Of a stretch of DNA of 64,000 nt, positions 1 to 7,288 are shown one piece after another. The DNA lies in the NCBI RefSeq assembly GCF_019352175.1, contig NZ_JACBYI010000023.1, positions 1-64,000 on the forward strand, read 5' to 3'. The first letter of the stretch is position 1, and the number at the start of each line of letters is the position of its first letter. The translations under genes and the position numbers were made by a program. Under the pieces are notes generated by a model that saw nothing but the letters and a program-made list of their open reading frames with translations, had not been told where the DNA came from and searched no databases. The DNA comes from Paenibacillus sp. S150 (GTDB lineage: Bacteria > Bacillota > Bacilli > Paenibacillales > Paenibacillaceae).

Positions 1-27
1 ACCGACGTATTTTATGGTATTCTTCAT
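1..27 (-). CDS. 5' end of an unidentified gene, cut by window edge
   Basis: Reading leftwards, an ATG at 27 is preceded by an AAAGGAG ribosome site (36-42) with 8-nt spacing and opens a frame that runs off the window after nine codons (MKNTIKYVG). The start signal is good but too little protein is visible to name a function. It diverges from the iron-uptake gene at 413. Confidence 0.5.
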
Positions 28-195
28 AGTAACAGCTCCTTTCGCATGTAGCTCTGAAATGGTGGTTTTCACTTCCATTTTAACCTACGATGTGCGAACA
101 GGGGCTGCCTTTCGTTCATCATAACTTGTGCTTCCAGCCGGGTCTCAGCGGCCGGGAGAAGGAAGACACGCTTTCAAAATTCAGATTTATATGTT

Positions 196-300
196 TTACC
201 TGAAAGCGATATGCAGTCCACGCTGCTTCGGAAGCATATGCTCCTGTTGAGGGCAGCGCAGCCGTTTCCGCTTGTGAAAATATAAGAATTTAGTTTGTAT
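196..300. repeat. dispersed intergenic repeat, copy 1
   Basis: GC-rich segment with the blocks CTGAAAGCGATA, GCTTCGGAAGCATA and GGCAGCGCAGCCGTTTC followed by CTTGTGAAAATATAAG. The same blocks recur at about 5165-5282, and the tail (AATATAAGAATTTA) also opens the copy at 3933. It lies in the intergenic space upstream of the siderophore gene and appears noncoding. Confidence 0.55.
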
Positions 301-350
301 AAGATTTTTGCAGAGAAAGTGCATTGCATGCAGAGGGAGACATGCTACTA

Positions 351-382
351 TTGTGATTGAGATTATATGAGAATGATAATCA
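351..382 (+). promoter_or_regulatory. promoter with Fur box for the siderophore-binding gene
   Basis: A -35-like TTGTGA (351-356) and a -10 GATAAT (375-380) are 18 nt apart. Overlapping the -10 is TGAGAATGATAATCA (368-382), matching the 7-1-7 Fur consensus TGATAATNATTATCA at 12 of 14 defined positions. Inference: iron-loaded Fur blocks this promoter, so the gene is expressed under iron limitation. Confidence 0.75.
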
Positions 383-412
383 ATCACAATGAGGCACAGG
401 AGTGAAGAGAGA

Positions 413-1432
413 ATGGTAAAATGGGGCAGGAAATTCATCTGGGCAACTGTATTGCTTCTGGTATTTACCATACCCGCGGCATGTGCAACGAGTAATAATT
501 CTGCGGACAGCAGCGCCGTTCAACCGGCAAATGGCGCGGCCGAAGCCACAGCAGGCAGCGCATCCTCCGGTGCAGGGGACAGTGCGCAGGCTGAAGCTGC
601 AACACGAACCGTTGCCGGTGAATTCGGCGATGTTGAGATTCCAGTGAGCCCTCAGCGGATTGCAGGAATCTATGTGGAGGATTACCTGAAGGCGCTCGGG
701 GTGACTCCGGTGGTTCAATGGTATCATCCGAGCTGGGGCAAGCAGGATTACTTAGGCCTGGATGTGCCTGAATTCGATATCACCGGAAGTATAGAGGCCT
801 TGCTGGAAAAGGAGCCGGATCTGATCATCGTCGACGGCGGTGCGGATGCGGCGAAATTTGAACAGTATTCCAAGGTCGCTCCAACCTACCGGCTGCCGGA
901 GCGGGTGCTGCAGGACTCCAGACAGGTGCTTACGGCCATTGCAGACGCACTGGGTGTTCCGGAGAAGGCGGAAGCTGTGCTTGAGGAATATGACCAGAAG
1001 GTGGCGGATGGCAAAGCCAAGCTGCAGCAGGCGGCGGGACAAGAAAAGGTAGCCGTCATCCGGCTGAATGTCGCAGACAAAACCTTTGCATTATTCGGTA
1101 TCAAAAACCGCTATACCGGTGTGATTTATGATCAATTCGGGCTTACTCCGGTCCCGATGGCTGCGGAAATGACAGAGTATCAGACGATTATTTCCGAAGA
1201 GCTGATTCCCCAGCTCGAAGCGGACCATATCATCGTCTTTCCCGACAATGGGGGCTGGGATACAGCGGAGAATCAAGAGGCCATTCAAATCCTTGATGGG
1301 CCGCTGTGGAAGAACCTTCCTGCCGTGAAGAACGGAAATATTTATCGAATGGAGCGTTCACACTGGCAGTCCGGCGCGATTACGGCCAACTCCATGAAGC
1401 TAGACGATCTGCTGGAGGCTATGGTGAAATAA
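413..1432 (+). CDS. Fe(III)-siderophore ABC transporter substrate-binding lipoprotein
   Basis: FecB/FhuD-type extracellular binding protein, 339 residues from the ATG at 413; an upstream ATG at 389 is rejected because the AGGAG site lies 10 nt before 413. It has a basic N-terminus, a hydrophobic segment and a candidate lipidation cysteine about residue 24, followed by a Ser/Ala/Gly-rich tether. The mature domain carries the family pattern PQRIAGIYVEDYLKALGV, a WGKQDYLGL stretch and a C-terminal DDLLEAM. It would sit on the outer face of the membrane and deliver ferric siderophore to a permease that is not in this window. A Fur box lies in its promoter. The WGKQ-YLGL stretch is repeated in the regulator downstream, suggesting both bind the same ligand. 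The lipobox has a Pro at -3, so lipidation is less sure than the family call. Confidence 0.88.
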   Translation: MVKWGRKFIWATVLLLVFTIPAACATSNNSADSSAVQPANGAAEATAGSASSGAGDSAQAEAATRTVAGEFGDVEIPVSPQRIAGIYVEDYLKALGVTPVVQWYHPSWGKQDYLGLDVPEFDITGSIEALLEKEPDLIIVDGGADAAKFEQYSKVAPTYRLPERVLQDSRQVLTAIADALGVPEKAEAVLEEYDQKVADGKAKLQQAAGQEKVAVIRLNVADKTFALFGIKNRYTGVIYDQFGLTPVPMAAEMTEYQTIISEELIPQLEADHIIVFPDNGGWDTAENQEAIQILDGPLWKNLPAVKNGNIYRMERSHWQSGAITANSMKLDDLLEAMVK

Positions 1433-1460
1433 ACCGGAAGTGAGGCACTCCCAGTTGCAT

Positions 1461-1500
1461 AAAGAAGGTCTGTCAGCATAGTTGATGGGCCTTCTTTTTT
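1461..1500 (+). terminator. rho-independent terminator of the siderophore-binding gene
   Basis: AAAGAAGG (1461-1468) pairs with CCTTCTTT (1490-1497), followed by a T run to 1500. It ends the first transcript before the separate promoter of the regulator. Confidence 0.75.
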
Positions 1501-1517
1501 GTTCTACACTAAGATAG

Positions 1518-1532
1518 TGAAAATGATTCTCA
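1518..1532 (+). promoter_or_regulatory. Fur box upstream of the AraC-type regulator
   Basis: TGAAAATGATTCTCA matches the Fur 7-1-7 consensus at 12 of 14 defined positions and lies 17 nt before the start codon of the regulator, so both genes of this locus look iron-controlled. Confidence 0.7.
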
Positions 1533-1548
1533 ATTAGGGGGCGCGACG

Positions 1549-3147
1549 ATGCAGGACCTGGATGGCCAGAATGGAAAAAAGCTGTTGTACAGCCTGATCG
1601 GTATAGAAGCAGTTACCCATTCCTTTAATGAAAACAGGCCAGTTGCCGTGTTTCCGGACTATACGCTGATCATTATTTCAGAGGGAGAGGGCTGGGTCGA
1701 GGCAGGCAACAGCCGTTTTCCTTTGGAGAAGGGCACGGGGTTTCTGTTTGAAGCCGGGGAGGTTCACCGGCTCCAGGCAGGGGAGAAGGCGATGGGCTAC
1801 CACCGGATCACCTTTGAAATCATCGGCAGCGGGAGCAGTGGACAATGGGGAGCTGAAAGGCTGCCTAAGAACGGATCGCTCCAGCCGGGGCCGCTCAGCT
1901 GCAAGCCATACTCACAGTGCGCATTGCTGCTGGAAGCGATCTGCCATAGCCGAAGAAGCCCGGAAGAGATAGGGGAGTTTGCGGGTCTTATCCGTTTTCA
2001 GGAGCTGCTGCTGCTGATTATGCGTGCGAATGCTCCGGAGCTGAAGACAAGGGATGAGCATGAGGCGGTGCAGCGTTCCATCCGTTATATGCAGGAGCAT
2101 TATAATGAAGATATCTCTGTCGGCCGTCTGGCGGAGATCGCAGGTGTTGGCCGTACCCGGTATACCCGGATGTTTAAAGAAATGACCGGGCAAATTCCCG
2201 TGGAGCATTTAAACCGCATGCGGATAGAGCGGGCGCAGCAGCAGCTGCTTCTCACCAGGGACCGTCTGCATGATATCGCACAAGCTGTCGGCTACAGCAA
2301 TGAATACTATTTCAACCGGCGCTTTAAAAGCCTGGTGGGTGTTACACCGGGCCAATACCGGAGCCTTCATCAGGAGGGAGTGCGTGTATTCGCTCCTTTT
2401 TTGGAGGATTATCTGCTGGCGCTGGGCATTGTTCCAGTGGCTCAGTTTTCCCATGCCCAGTGGGGGAAGCAGGAGTACCTGGGGCTGCCTCAGGTGCCTG
2501 CGTTCGATATTTCAACCGGAAACTGGCAGGAGCTTTTCCGCTACATGCCCGAGCTGATTATGCTGGATGACGGTTTTCAGCGCTGGCATCTGGATGAATG
2601 CCGCGAGATTGCCCCGCTGCTCCGGCTTCCCTTTCATCAGGAAGACTGGCGGGCAACCCTGCGCTCCGCCGCGGTCGTCTTCGGCAGAACAGATCGTGTG
2701 CGGGAGGTCATCGGCAATTACGAGCAGCAGGCCAAGCGGGCCAGGCAGAAGCTTGACCGCTGCATGAGGGACAGAAGTGTAGCGTGCCTCCGGATTTCCT
2801 CCTGCGGAATTACGCTGTATGGATCTGGGGAACTGGGGTATACGGCCGGCGTACTGCATCGTGATCTCGGACTGCGGCCTCATCCGCTTGTTCAGAGGCT
2901 CACCCGGGGGCAGAAGCGTGTGGGCCTGACCCATGAAGAGCTGTCACAGCTGACTGCGGATCATTTGTTCATTACCTTTGACCGGCAGGAGGGCGAGGGA
3001 AGAGAGCTGCTGGATACAGAGCTATGGAGCAGATTGCCCGCTGTACGCAGCGGATGCGTATACGAGGTGGATTTCCTGGCCTGGATGAACTACGGCGTGC
3101 TCTCCCATCAGCGGAAGATTGAGGACGTGCTGCGTGTGCTGGCGTAA
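1549..3147 (+). CDS. AraC-family regulator fused to a siderophore-binding domain (Btr-like)
   Basis: 532-residue cytoplasmic transcription activator. Residues about 25-90 look like a cupin-type AraC sensor; about 178-280 form the double helix-turn-helix (SVGRLAEIAGVGRTRYTRMF, then HDIAQAVGYSNEYYFNRRFK and TPGQYR). The rest, about 285-532, is a FecB-like domain with FLEDYLLALGI and WGKQEYLGL, closely echoing the upstream binding protein. This is the architecture of Bacillus subtilis Btr, which activates siderophore uptake when it binds its siderophore; that role here is inferred. ATG 1549 follows a GGGGG-type ribosome site. Its natural targets would be uptake genes such as the one at 413 or transporter genes outside the window. 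Confidence 0.88.
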   Translation: MQDLDGQNGKKLLYSLIGIEAVTHSFNENRPVAVFPDYTLIIISEGEGWVEAGNSRFPLEKGTGFLFEAGEVHRLQAGEKAMGYHRITFEIIGSGSSGQWGAERLPKNGSLQPGPLSCKPYSQCALLLEAICHSRRSPEEIGEFAGLIRFQELLLLIMRANAPELKTRDEHEAVQRSIRYMQEHYNEDISVGRLAEIAGVGRTRYTRMFKEMTGQIPVEHLNRMRIERAQQQLLLTRDRLHDIAQAVGYSNEYYFNRRFKSLVGVTPGQYRSLHQEGVRVFAPFLEDYLLALGIVPVAQFSHAQWGKQEYLGLPQVPAFDISTGNWQELFRYMPELIMLDDGFQRWHLDECREIAPLLRLPFHQEDWRATLRSAAVVFGRTDRVREVIGNYEQQAKRARQKLDRCMRDRSVACLRISSCGITLYGSGELGYTAGVLHRDLGLRPHPLVQRLTRGQKRVGLTHEELSQLTADHLFITFDRQEGEGRELLDTELWSRLPAVRSGCVYEVDFLAWMNYGVLSHQRKIEDVLRVLA

Positions 3148-3193
3148 AGGTTAACCAGCTTGCTGTGTGCTTGGTATTCACACAAGCAGGAGC

Positions 3194-3316
3194 TTAAGGA
3201 GCAAATGAGACGTTCTGAATAATATATCGGATCACAAAGAATGCGATAATCAGCATAGATGCAAGCCCGAGTAAAAAAGAGACGATGGCTTTATCTGAAC
3301 GTTTGGATTTGCCCAT
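3194..3316 (-). CDS. 40-residue single-span membrane peptide
   Basis: Small frame starting at ATG 3316 after GGGGTGG. It encodes a basic N-terminus (MGKSKRSDK), one hydrophobic span of about 22 residues (residues 11-33) and a short polar tail. No family recognised. The ribosome site, single transmembrane helix and positive-inside N-terminus support a real gene; it could share a transcript with the minus-strand gene at 3336-3521. Confidence 0.55.
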   Translation of the reverse strand: MGKSKRSDKAIVSFLLGLASMLIIAFFVIRYIIQNVSFAP

Positions 3317-3335
3317 GCTTTCCACCCCGTATAAT

Positions 3336-3521
3336 TTAAGGACTGACGAAACGTTTTATGGTCCAAAAAGGGAGGGCTAGCCGCCCTTCATCCGTTGATA
3401 TCTCCAAAACGTCGGAAGCAGGATTGATTTCACATTTTCCAGTATAGGTTTCTCCGCTAACAAGAAGAACACGCTGACACATACTGCTTACGAGTGCAAG
3501 CTGAATGTCCGTTTTTTTCAT
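3336..3521 (-). CDS. small Sm-like protein
   Basis: 61 residues from ATG 3521, chosen over a GTG at 3530 because AAGGGAAG lies 8 nt upstream of it. The sequence has alternating beta-strand character: LLVSGETYTGKCEI, then VLEISTDEGRLALPFWTIKRF. The pattern resembles short Sm/LSm-fold proteins of Bacillales and the genes at 5281 and 37528. Function unknown; family assignment is by pattern only. Confidence 0.6.
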   Translation of the reverse strand: MKKTDIQLALVSSMCQRVLLVSGETYTGKCEINPASDVLEISTDEGRLALPFWTIKRFVSP

Positions 3522-3650
3522 CTCTTTCACTTCCCTTGCTTCTATCTCTAAAATACCTTGTACTATTAATTAAACTACATTAGCATGAATTAACAGTCAT
3601 TAAAGTTACATCTTTGTATTATTTACCGGAATGCTCTGATCGAGGATTAC

Positions 3651-3866
3651 ATGATTCTTGTGACCAGAATGCGCATGGACTCCGAGGATAAGAGCAGTCC
3701 CTTCTGCATCAACAGCTTCGATCACAGCATCAAAACAGTTCTGAGCTATTTAAAGCAGGAAACCTATGTTTGGGAAAGCTCGCTTGAGGATGTTCTGAAG
3801 GCTGTTCAAAGAGAGCTTGCCGTCCAGCGCTTCATGCTCACACAGCGGGCGGATATCAGACAATGA
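3651..3866 (+). CDS. hypothetical 71-residue protein
   Basis: ATG 3651 is preceded by GAGG at 7-8 nt. The product is polar, with helices predicted by eye from about residue 24 on (SIKTVLSYLKQET, SLEDVLKAVQRELAVQRFML). An internal ATG at residue 9 is an alternative start. It is followed by a strong palindromic terminator at 3895, which supports a real transcript. No family recognised. Confidence 0.55.
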   Translation: MILVTRMRMDSEDKSSPFCINSFDHSIKTVLSYLKQETYVWESSLEDVLKAVQRELAVQRFMLTQRADIRQ

Positions 3867-3894
3867 TGAGCGGTTGGCTCTATAGTGTGTGTAA

Positions 3895-3932
3895 GCACAA
3901 ATAACCCGCCAGGCCTGGCGGGTTATTTGTGC
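3895..3932. terminator. perfect 38-bp palindromic terminator
   Basis: A perfect inverted repeat of two 19-bp arms with no loop bases. The arms contain ACCCGCC and GGCGGGT and end in A/T runs on both sides, so it could stop transcription in both directions. Confidence 0.75.
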
Positions 3933-4036
3933 AAATATAAGAATTTATATGCTTGGCCCATTAAATGATCCTTATATTTCTCGCTGAAACACCCCGTCCC
4001 TTATAAGGACGGCGTAGCCGGTTCTGCTTGTTGAAG
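3933..4036. repeat. dispersed intergenic repeat, copy 2
   Basis: Contains CTTATATTTCTCGCTGAAAC, a CCTTATAAGG core within CGTCCCTTATAAGGACGG, and GGCGTAGCCGGTTCTGCTTGT. Copy 3 at 4296-4390 shares all of these blocks. Confidence 0.6.
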
Positions 4037-4079
4037 GGAATTTCTTTGCCTATATGCCCAGGCGATTGGAGGCCATTCG

Positions 4080-4088
4080 CATATCTTA
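4080..4088 (+). promoter_or_regulatory. sigma-K-like -10 motif of first YjcZ gene
   Basis: CATATCTTA fits the late-sporulation sigma-K -10 consensus CATANNNTA, 32 nt before the start codon. The same sequence context (CGCATAT, then AAGCTGTACTCTA) precedes the second copy at 6556. No convincing -35 was defined. Confidence 0.5.
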
Positions 4089-4120
4089 AGCTGTACTCTA
4101 TTTTAAGGAGGAATTAACTT

Positions 4121-4231
4121 ATGGGTGAAAATGTTGGCGGATACGGCGGCTATGGCGCATTTACTTCTACCGGTGCTATTTTGGTTCTCTTCATTTTGCT
4201 GGTGATCATTTCTAAAACCATTTTGCTGTAA
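4121..4231 (+). CDS. YjcZ-family sporulation peptide, copy 1
   Basis: 36 residues: Gly/Tyr-rich head (NVGGYGGYGAF) and one hydrophobic helix (ILVLFILLVIISK). This is the layout of the YjcZ sporulation family, small membrane peptides found in spores. AAGGAGG lies 9 nt before the ATG, and a terminator follows at 4263. The sigma-K-like -10 motif upstream suggests mother-cell expression. A second copy is at 6597. Confidence 0.82.
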   Translation: MGENVGGYGGYGAFTSTGAILVLFILLVIISKTILL

Positions 4232-4262
4232 GCAGCAAAACTGCAATTGTACTCTTAGGACC

Positions 4263-4291
4263 CCGCCAGCCCCGGGCTGGCGGATTTTTTT
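4263..4291 (+). terminator. terminator of YjcZ copy 1
   Basis: CCGCCAGC (4263-4270) pairs with GCTGGCGG (4276-4283), followed by an A and seven T. Confidence 0.85.
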
Positions 4292-4295
4292 GAAA

Positions 4296-4390
4296 GGAAT
4301 TATATGTTTCACGCTATACATTAGCCTTATCTTTCTCGCTGAAACGGATACCGTCCTTATAAGGACGGCGAAGCCGTTTCCATTTGTGCA
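4296..4390. repeat. dispersed intergenic repeat, copy 3
   Basis: Its core is a perfect 18-bp palindrome, CCGTCCTTATAAGGACGG (4351-4368), enclosed by outer arms GAAACGG (4341-4347) and CCGTTTC (4374-4380). The nested arms could extrude as a cruciform or fold as RNA. Shares blocks with the copy at 3933. Confidence 0.65.
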
Positions 4391-4445
4391 GCGCTTATCC
4401 AATGCCTGCAGCTTGCATACTGCATTTTATGAGAGGGGAGAGAGA

Positions 4446-4544
4446 ATGGCTTGTGCTGAAGCAGGGGCATGTTTGTACGAATTCAATTGTTTTTGCCGTG
4501 AAGACTATTTCATTAACCGGGGGGTCCGGAAGTTCAAAGCTTGA
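4446..4544 (+). CDS. possible 32-residue cysteine-rich peptide
   Basis: ATG 4446 follows GAGGGGAGAG and opens a short frame with four Cys in the first half (MACAEAGACLYEFNCFCRED). Support rests only on the ribosome site. No terminator or family was seen; it may be chance. Confidence 0.25.
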   Translation: MACAEAGACLYEFNCFCREDYFINRGVRKFKA

Positions 4545-4553
4545 ATATATCTG

Positions 4554-4949
4554 TTATTCAATCATCCCCATCTCGCGGAGGCGCTGCTTGATCACTTCAA
4601 TCTTCCGTTCCCGTTCCGCCTTCGAATTACTCCCTGCCTCCATTAATTCCAATACCTCCAGATTGATAATTAGACCGGGATCGTCTGAAATTCGCTGCAG
4701 AAACTCAAGCAGTATATCATATTCTCTGCGCGGAAGCCCGTCTACACTGAGAAGTTCAGCATCCGCAGCATCCAGTATGTCTCCGATCCGTTTATAGCCT
4801 GCCAGGTTAAGCTTTTTTAACAATTTGTTAACAGGGGTCCTTTTTTCGCCGGGTCTAACGGCTAACTTAATGTGATTTATTGGAAGTGCCTCACAGGATT
4901 TATGTATGTGAAAACGGTCTCTTAATATGCTGTGGAAATCATTCGACAT
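4554..4949 (-). CDS. protein with RNA polymerase alpha C-terminal-like helical domain
   Basis: 131 residues from ATG 4949, with GAGGTGAT 7 nt upstream. Residues about 35-90 (TPVNKLLKKLNLAGYKRIGD, then LLSVDGLPRREYDILLEFL) resemble the helix-hairpin-helix of the alpha subunit C-terminal domain, which binds DNA and transcription factors. The tail is a charged helix. The rest of alpha is absent, so this is a stand-alone small protein, probably a DNA-binding accessory. Role unknown. Confidence 0.65.
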   Translation of the reverse strand: MSNDFHSILRDRFHIHKSCEALPINHIKLAVRPGEKRTPVNKLLKKLNLAGYKRIGDILDAADAELLSVDGLPRREYDILLEFLQRISDDPGLIINLEVLELMEAGSNSKAERERKIEVIKQRLREMGMIE

Positions 4950-5164
4950 CTGATATCACCTCAATGGAATATACAGACAACATAACATTTCAGCAGAGGA
5001 GATGAATAGTTGTAAAATATTACAGTAAAAGAAAATCGGTTTCGCTTGAAATGCCTGCCCAGACATCCGGCTTGTCCCTGAAAGATCCGTGCTATGTGAC
5101 CTTCTGTCAATGTCAGGGGCAGGGAGGGGAGTACCCTCCCTCTGTTCAACATATCATTTATAGG

Positions 5165-5282
5165 CTGGACGCTATAAATGATCCTTCTATTTCTCACCGT
5201 AACGGATACCTGAAAGCGATACATAGCATCGCCGCTTCGGAAGCATACGGTTTCTATAAGGATGGCGCAGCTGTTGCTTGTT
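5165..5282. repeat. dispersed intergenic repeat, copy 4
   Basis: Shares ACCTGAAAGCGATA and GCTTCGGAAGCATA with copy 1 and the TATAAGGATGGCGCAGC block with copies 2 and 3, so it joins the two subtypes. It abuts the 3' end of the minus-strand gene at 5281. Confidence 0.6.
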
Positions 5283-5568
5283 ACAGGAAAAATGGAAGCA
5301 AGTACAAAGCCGTAATGGCACCCAAAGGTATTCTTCTTGGATAAAAACGGCGTCTCGGGTAGAAACCCGGATAGTACCCAAATTGTCTGTAAACAGAGTT
5401 TTGCGCCGGCATACCTTGAATCATTTCGTTCGTAGGCAAGGCAAGTGTAACAAAATCCTGGTCCACATGAGCGATGAACCCATCATGGGATTGACCGTCG
5501 GTTGTAGTTACACCCACGTACTTATTCATGCAACTCCAGGCGACCTGTTGATAATTATTGGCTTCCAT
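5281..5568 (-). CDS. small Sm-like protein with Arg/Pro/aromatic tail
   Basis: 95 residues from ATG 5568, chosen because AGGAGGG is 6-7 nt upstream; a longer frame to 5604 lacks a ribosome site. The N-terminal half (KYVGVTTTDGQSHDGFIAHV, FVTLALP) looks like an Sm-type barrel. The tail is rich in Phe, Tyr, Pro and Arg (YPGFYPRRRFYPRR) and ends in a hydrophobic stretch. Such small proteins are common in spore-forming Bacillales and some are spore-associated; that role is inferred. Flanked by spore-peptide genes. Confidence 0.6.
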   Translation of the reverse strand: MEANNYQQVAWSCMNKYVGVTTTDGQSHDGFIAHVDQDFVTLALPTNEMIQGMPAQNSVYRQFGYYPGFYPRRRFYPRRIPLGAITALYLLPFFL

Positions 5569-5786
5569 GAAAACCCTCCTCGGATAAAATATATCTCCCG
5601 TCAACAGTCTATGGCCTTTAACCTATATTGTTCACGGCGAATGCCCATTAATAAATATTTGGATCTTCCCGGGTCATAGATCAAATATGGTAAATAATGG
5701 GTTAATTGCAGTTGTGATATATCCAATCCTTTTCTCTCTCTTTACATACTCTATGAGTAGACCATAGGAGAGGAGGTGGAGTGATC

Positions 5787-6194
5787 ATGGCACAAGTCAT
5801 AGATGTGGGAGCAAGTACAGCGTCAACAGGAAGCCAAACCCTGTCAATTCCGATTCTCTCGCCTGCCCAAAATTTAATACTGGCCGAATTTGGTTTGGCA
5901 ACGGTATTGAATGGAGATGTTCTGCTGAATGCCACCATTGGATTCCAGACGACTTTAGGTGTCCCAAGCGTCATATTTACCTTGTATCGGGATGGACAAC
6001 CTATCTTTAATATAGGCGCAAGCGGACTTTCAGTTTTGGCAATCCAGCCGATTGCGATTTCATTCATGGACTTGAATGTTCCGGCGGGGTATCACGCTTA
6101 TACATTGGGCGTAGCCAATAACAGTCTGAATATCCTGCTGAACACAGCTAGTGTTACCGGACCCGTAACGTATTCCGGTGTTTCCATTGGCTAA
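5787..6194 (+). CDS. hypothetical beta-rich surface or spore-layer protein
   Basis: 135 residues from ATG 5787, 10 nt after AGGAGG; a GTG at 5781 sits too close to that site. The sequence is almost entirely short beta strands with small residues (LAEFGLATVLNGDVLLNATI, VIFTLYRDGQPIFNIG, VTGPVTYSGVSIG), like the jelly-roll C-terminal domains of exosporium glycoproteins. It has no signal peptide or cysteine. Strong terminator at 6206. The exosporium link is inference. Confidence 0.55.
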   Translation: MAQVIDVGASTASTGSQTLSIPILSPAQNLILAEFGLATVLNGDVLLNATIGFQTTLGVPSVIFTLYRDGQPIFNIGASGLSVLAIQPIAISFMDLNVPAGYHAYTLGVANNSLNILLNTASVTGPVTYSGVSIG

Positions 6195-6205
6195 GAAAAG
6201 CTATT

Positions 6206-6245
6206 AATAAGCCGCGCCAACCTGAAGGGGGCGGCGCGGCTTATT
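6206..6245. terminator. bidirectional terminator
   Basis: AATAAGCCGCGCC (6206-6218) pairs perfectly with GGCGCGGCTTATT (6233-6245). It lies between the convergent genes at 5787 (+) and 6348 (-). Confidence 0.8.
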
Positions 6246-6347
6246 GTTGTTCAGTCTGCTGTTGAATACTGCTGCCCTGCTTGCAGCATCCTCTCTTGCT
6301 GCAGGCATCTCCCAATCAGCCCCAGCGGACCGCCAGTACCTGCACCG

Positions 6348-6443
6348 CTACTTTCGTTTCTTGCGTCCAATCAGAGCAGCCGCTACACCAACAATCAAAA
6401 CAGCGACAAAGACAAAAACAATCCAAAAAGCTATACGCAACAC
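6348..6443 (-). CDS. 31-residue single-span membrane peptide
   Basis: GTG start at 6443, 7 nt after AAAGGAG. The product is MLRIAFWIV followed by a hydrophobic helix and a basic end (IGRKKRK), the pattern of a small inner-membrane peptide. A remnant of the same leader (AAAGGAGTGGTTA) occurs near 7195-7215. No family recognised. Confidence 0.55.
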   Translation of the reverse strand: MLRIAFWIVFVFVAVLIVGVAAALIGRKKRK

Positions 6444-6555
6444 TAACCACTCCTTTAAAACAACAGTACGATACTGTGCAGATTTGCGCAACAAAGCATA
6501 TGCTGGGTCCAATTAATTCTATTTCCAATATACCCAGGCACGGCGTGGTTTATCG

Positions 6556-6564
6556 CATATTCTA
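6556..6564 (+). promoter_or_regulatory. sigma-K-like -10 motif of second YjcZ gene
   Basis: CATATTCTA fits CATANNNTA and lies in the same context as the motif at 4080, 32 nt before the start codon. Confidence 0.5.
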
Positions 6565-6596
6565 AGCTGTACTCTAATTTAAAGGAGGAAACTGCA

Positions 6597-6710
6597 ATGA
6601 GTGAAAATATTGGCGGATTTGGCGGATACGGTGTCGGCCTCACATCTACTGCCGGAATTTTAGTTTTGTTCATTCTGTTGGTCATTATCTCTAAAGCATT
6701 TCTTGTCTAA
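6597..6710 (+). CDS. YjcZ-family sporulation peptide, copy 2
   Basis: 37 residues, paralogous to the gene at 4121: NIGGFGGYGVGL head and the hydrophobic helix ILVLFILLVIISK, identical over that stretch. AAAGGAGG precedes the ATG. The promoter region is also duplicated, so the whole gene unit was copied. Confidence 0.82.
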   Translation: MSENIGGFGGYGVGLTSTAGILVLFILLVIISKAFLV

Positions 6711-6746
6711 TCTTTAAAACCGTATTCAGCCCCCATGATTTATTTG

Positions 6747-6775
6747 ATCCGCCAGCGCCCCCTGGCGGATTTTTA
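6747..6775 (+). terminator. terminator of YjcZ copy 2
   Basis: ATCCGCCAG (6747-6755) pairs with CTGGCGGAT (6762-6770), then a T run. Confidence 0.85.
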
Positions 6776-7288
6776 TTGTATAAGAAAACCCGAGTCAAAC
6801 TGGGGGGGGGGGGGCTTATATAACAAAACACTCTCTACAAGCGCGGCGGGTTATTTTATGTATGCTCTAAATTCAAATCGTTCCAACATAATCCATCAAT
6901 CCATCTGCTGGATCGTCTTCCTGGTGGAACCACATAGACACCTTTCGCCTATGACAGGGCGGCGACCAGGAAGTCTATATCGCTCTCCAGACTTTGTATG
7001 TGGAGCTCAGACAATCACCTCTAGATATAATGATGAATCTTCAGACTTGCTCCATTTCCTTTTTTCGGGCTTCCCATTTGTTCGTCCCCACTTTTCATTA
7101 ATGCTCTTATTGCATTACAACATGAATGCATTCTATGGTTGTCTCCTGGCGCCGGGTCTCTTCCTACTTTTTCATGTTGAAGGCTTAACGTTCATCTTAA
7201 CCACTCCTTTAAGGAAATACCCCGCCAATATAGGCAGGGTACAATACTATTAGCTTTGCTCTAAAAAGTGTAAATTAAAATGTTACAG
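6776..7288. other. 513-bp gene-poor region with a 13-G run
   Basis: No convincing gene. A run of 13 G lies at 6802-6814. A long plus-strand frame crosses the whole stretch, but it begins inside a terminator, has no ribosome site and shows no protein-like pattern. On the minus strand, AAAGGAGTGGTTAAG near 7195-7215 copies the leader of the small membrane peptide at 6443, but the frame after it stops after seven codons, so it may be a decayed duplicate. Confidence 0.5.

Noticed and set aside
6735..7253. 172-codon plus-strand frame
   Set aside because: Starts within the terminator of the YjcZ gene, runs through a 13-G tract, has no ribosome site and no protein-like composition.
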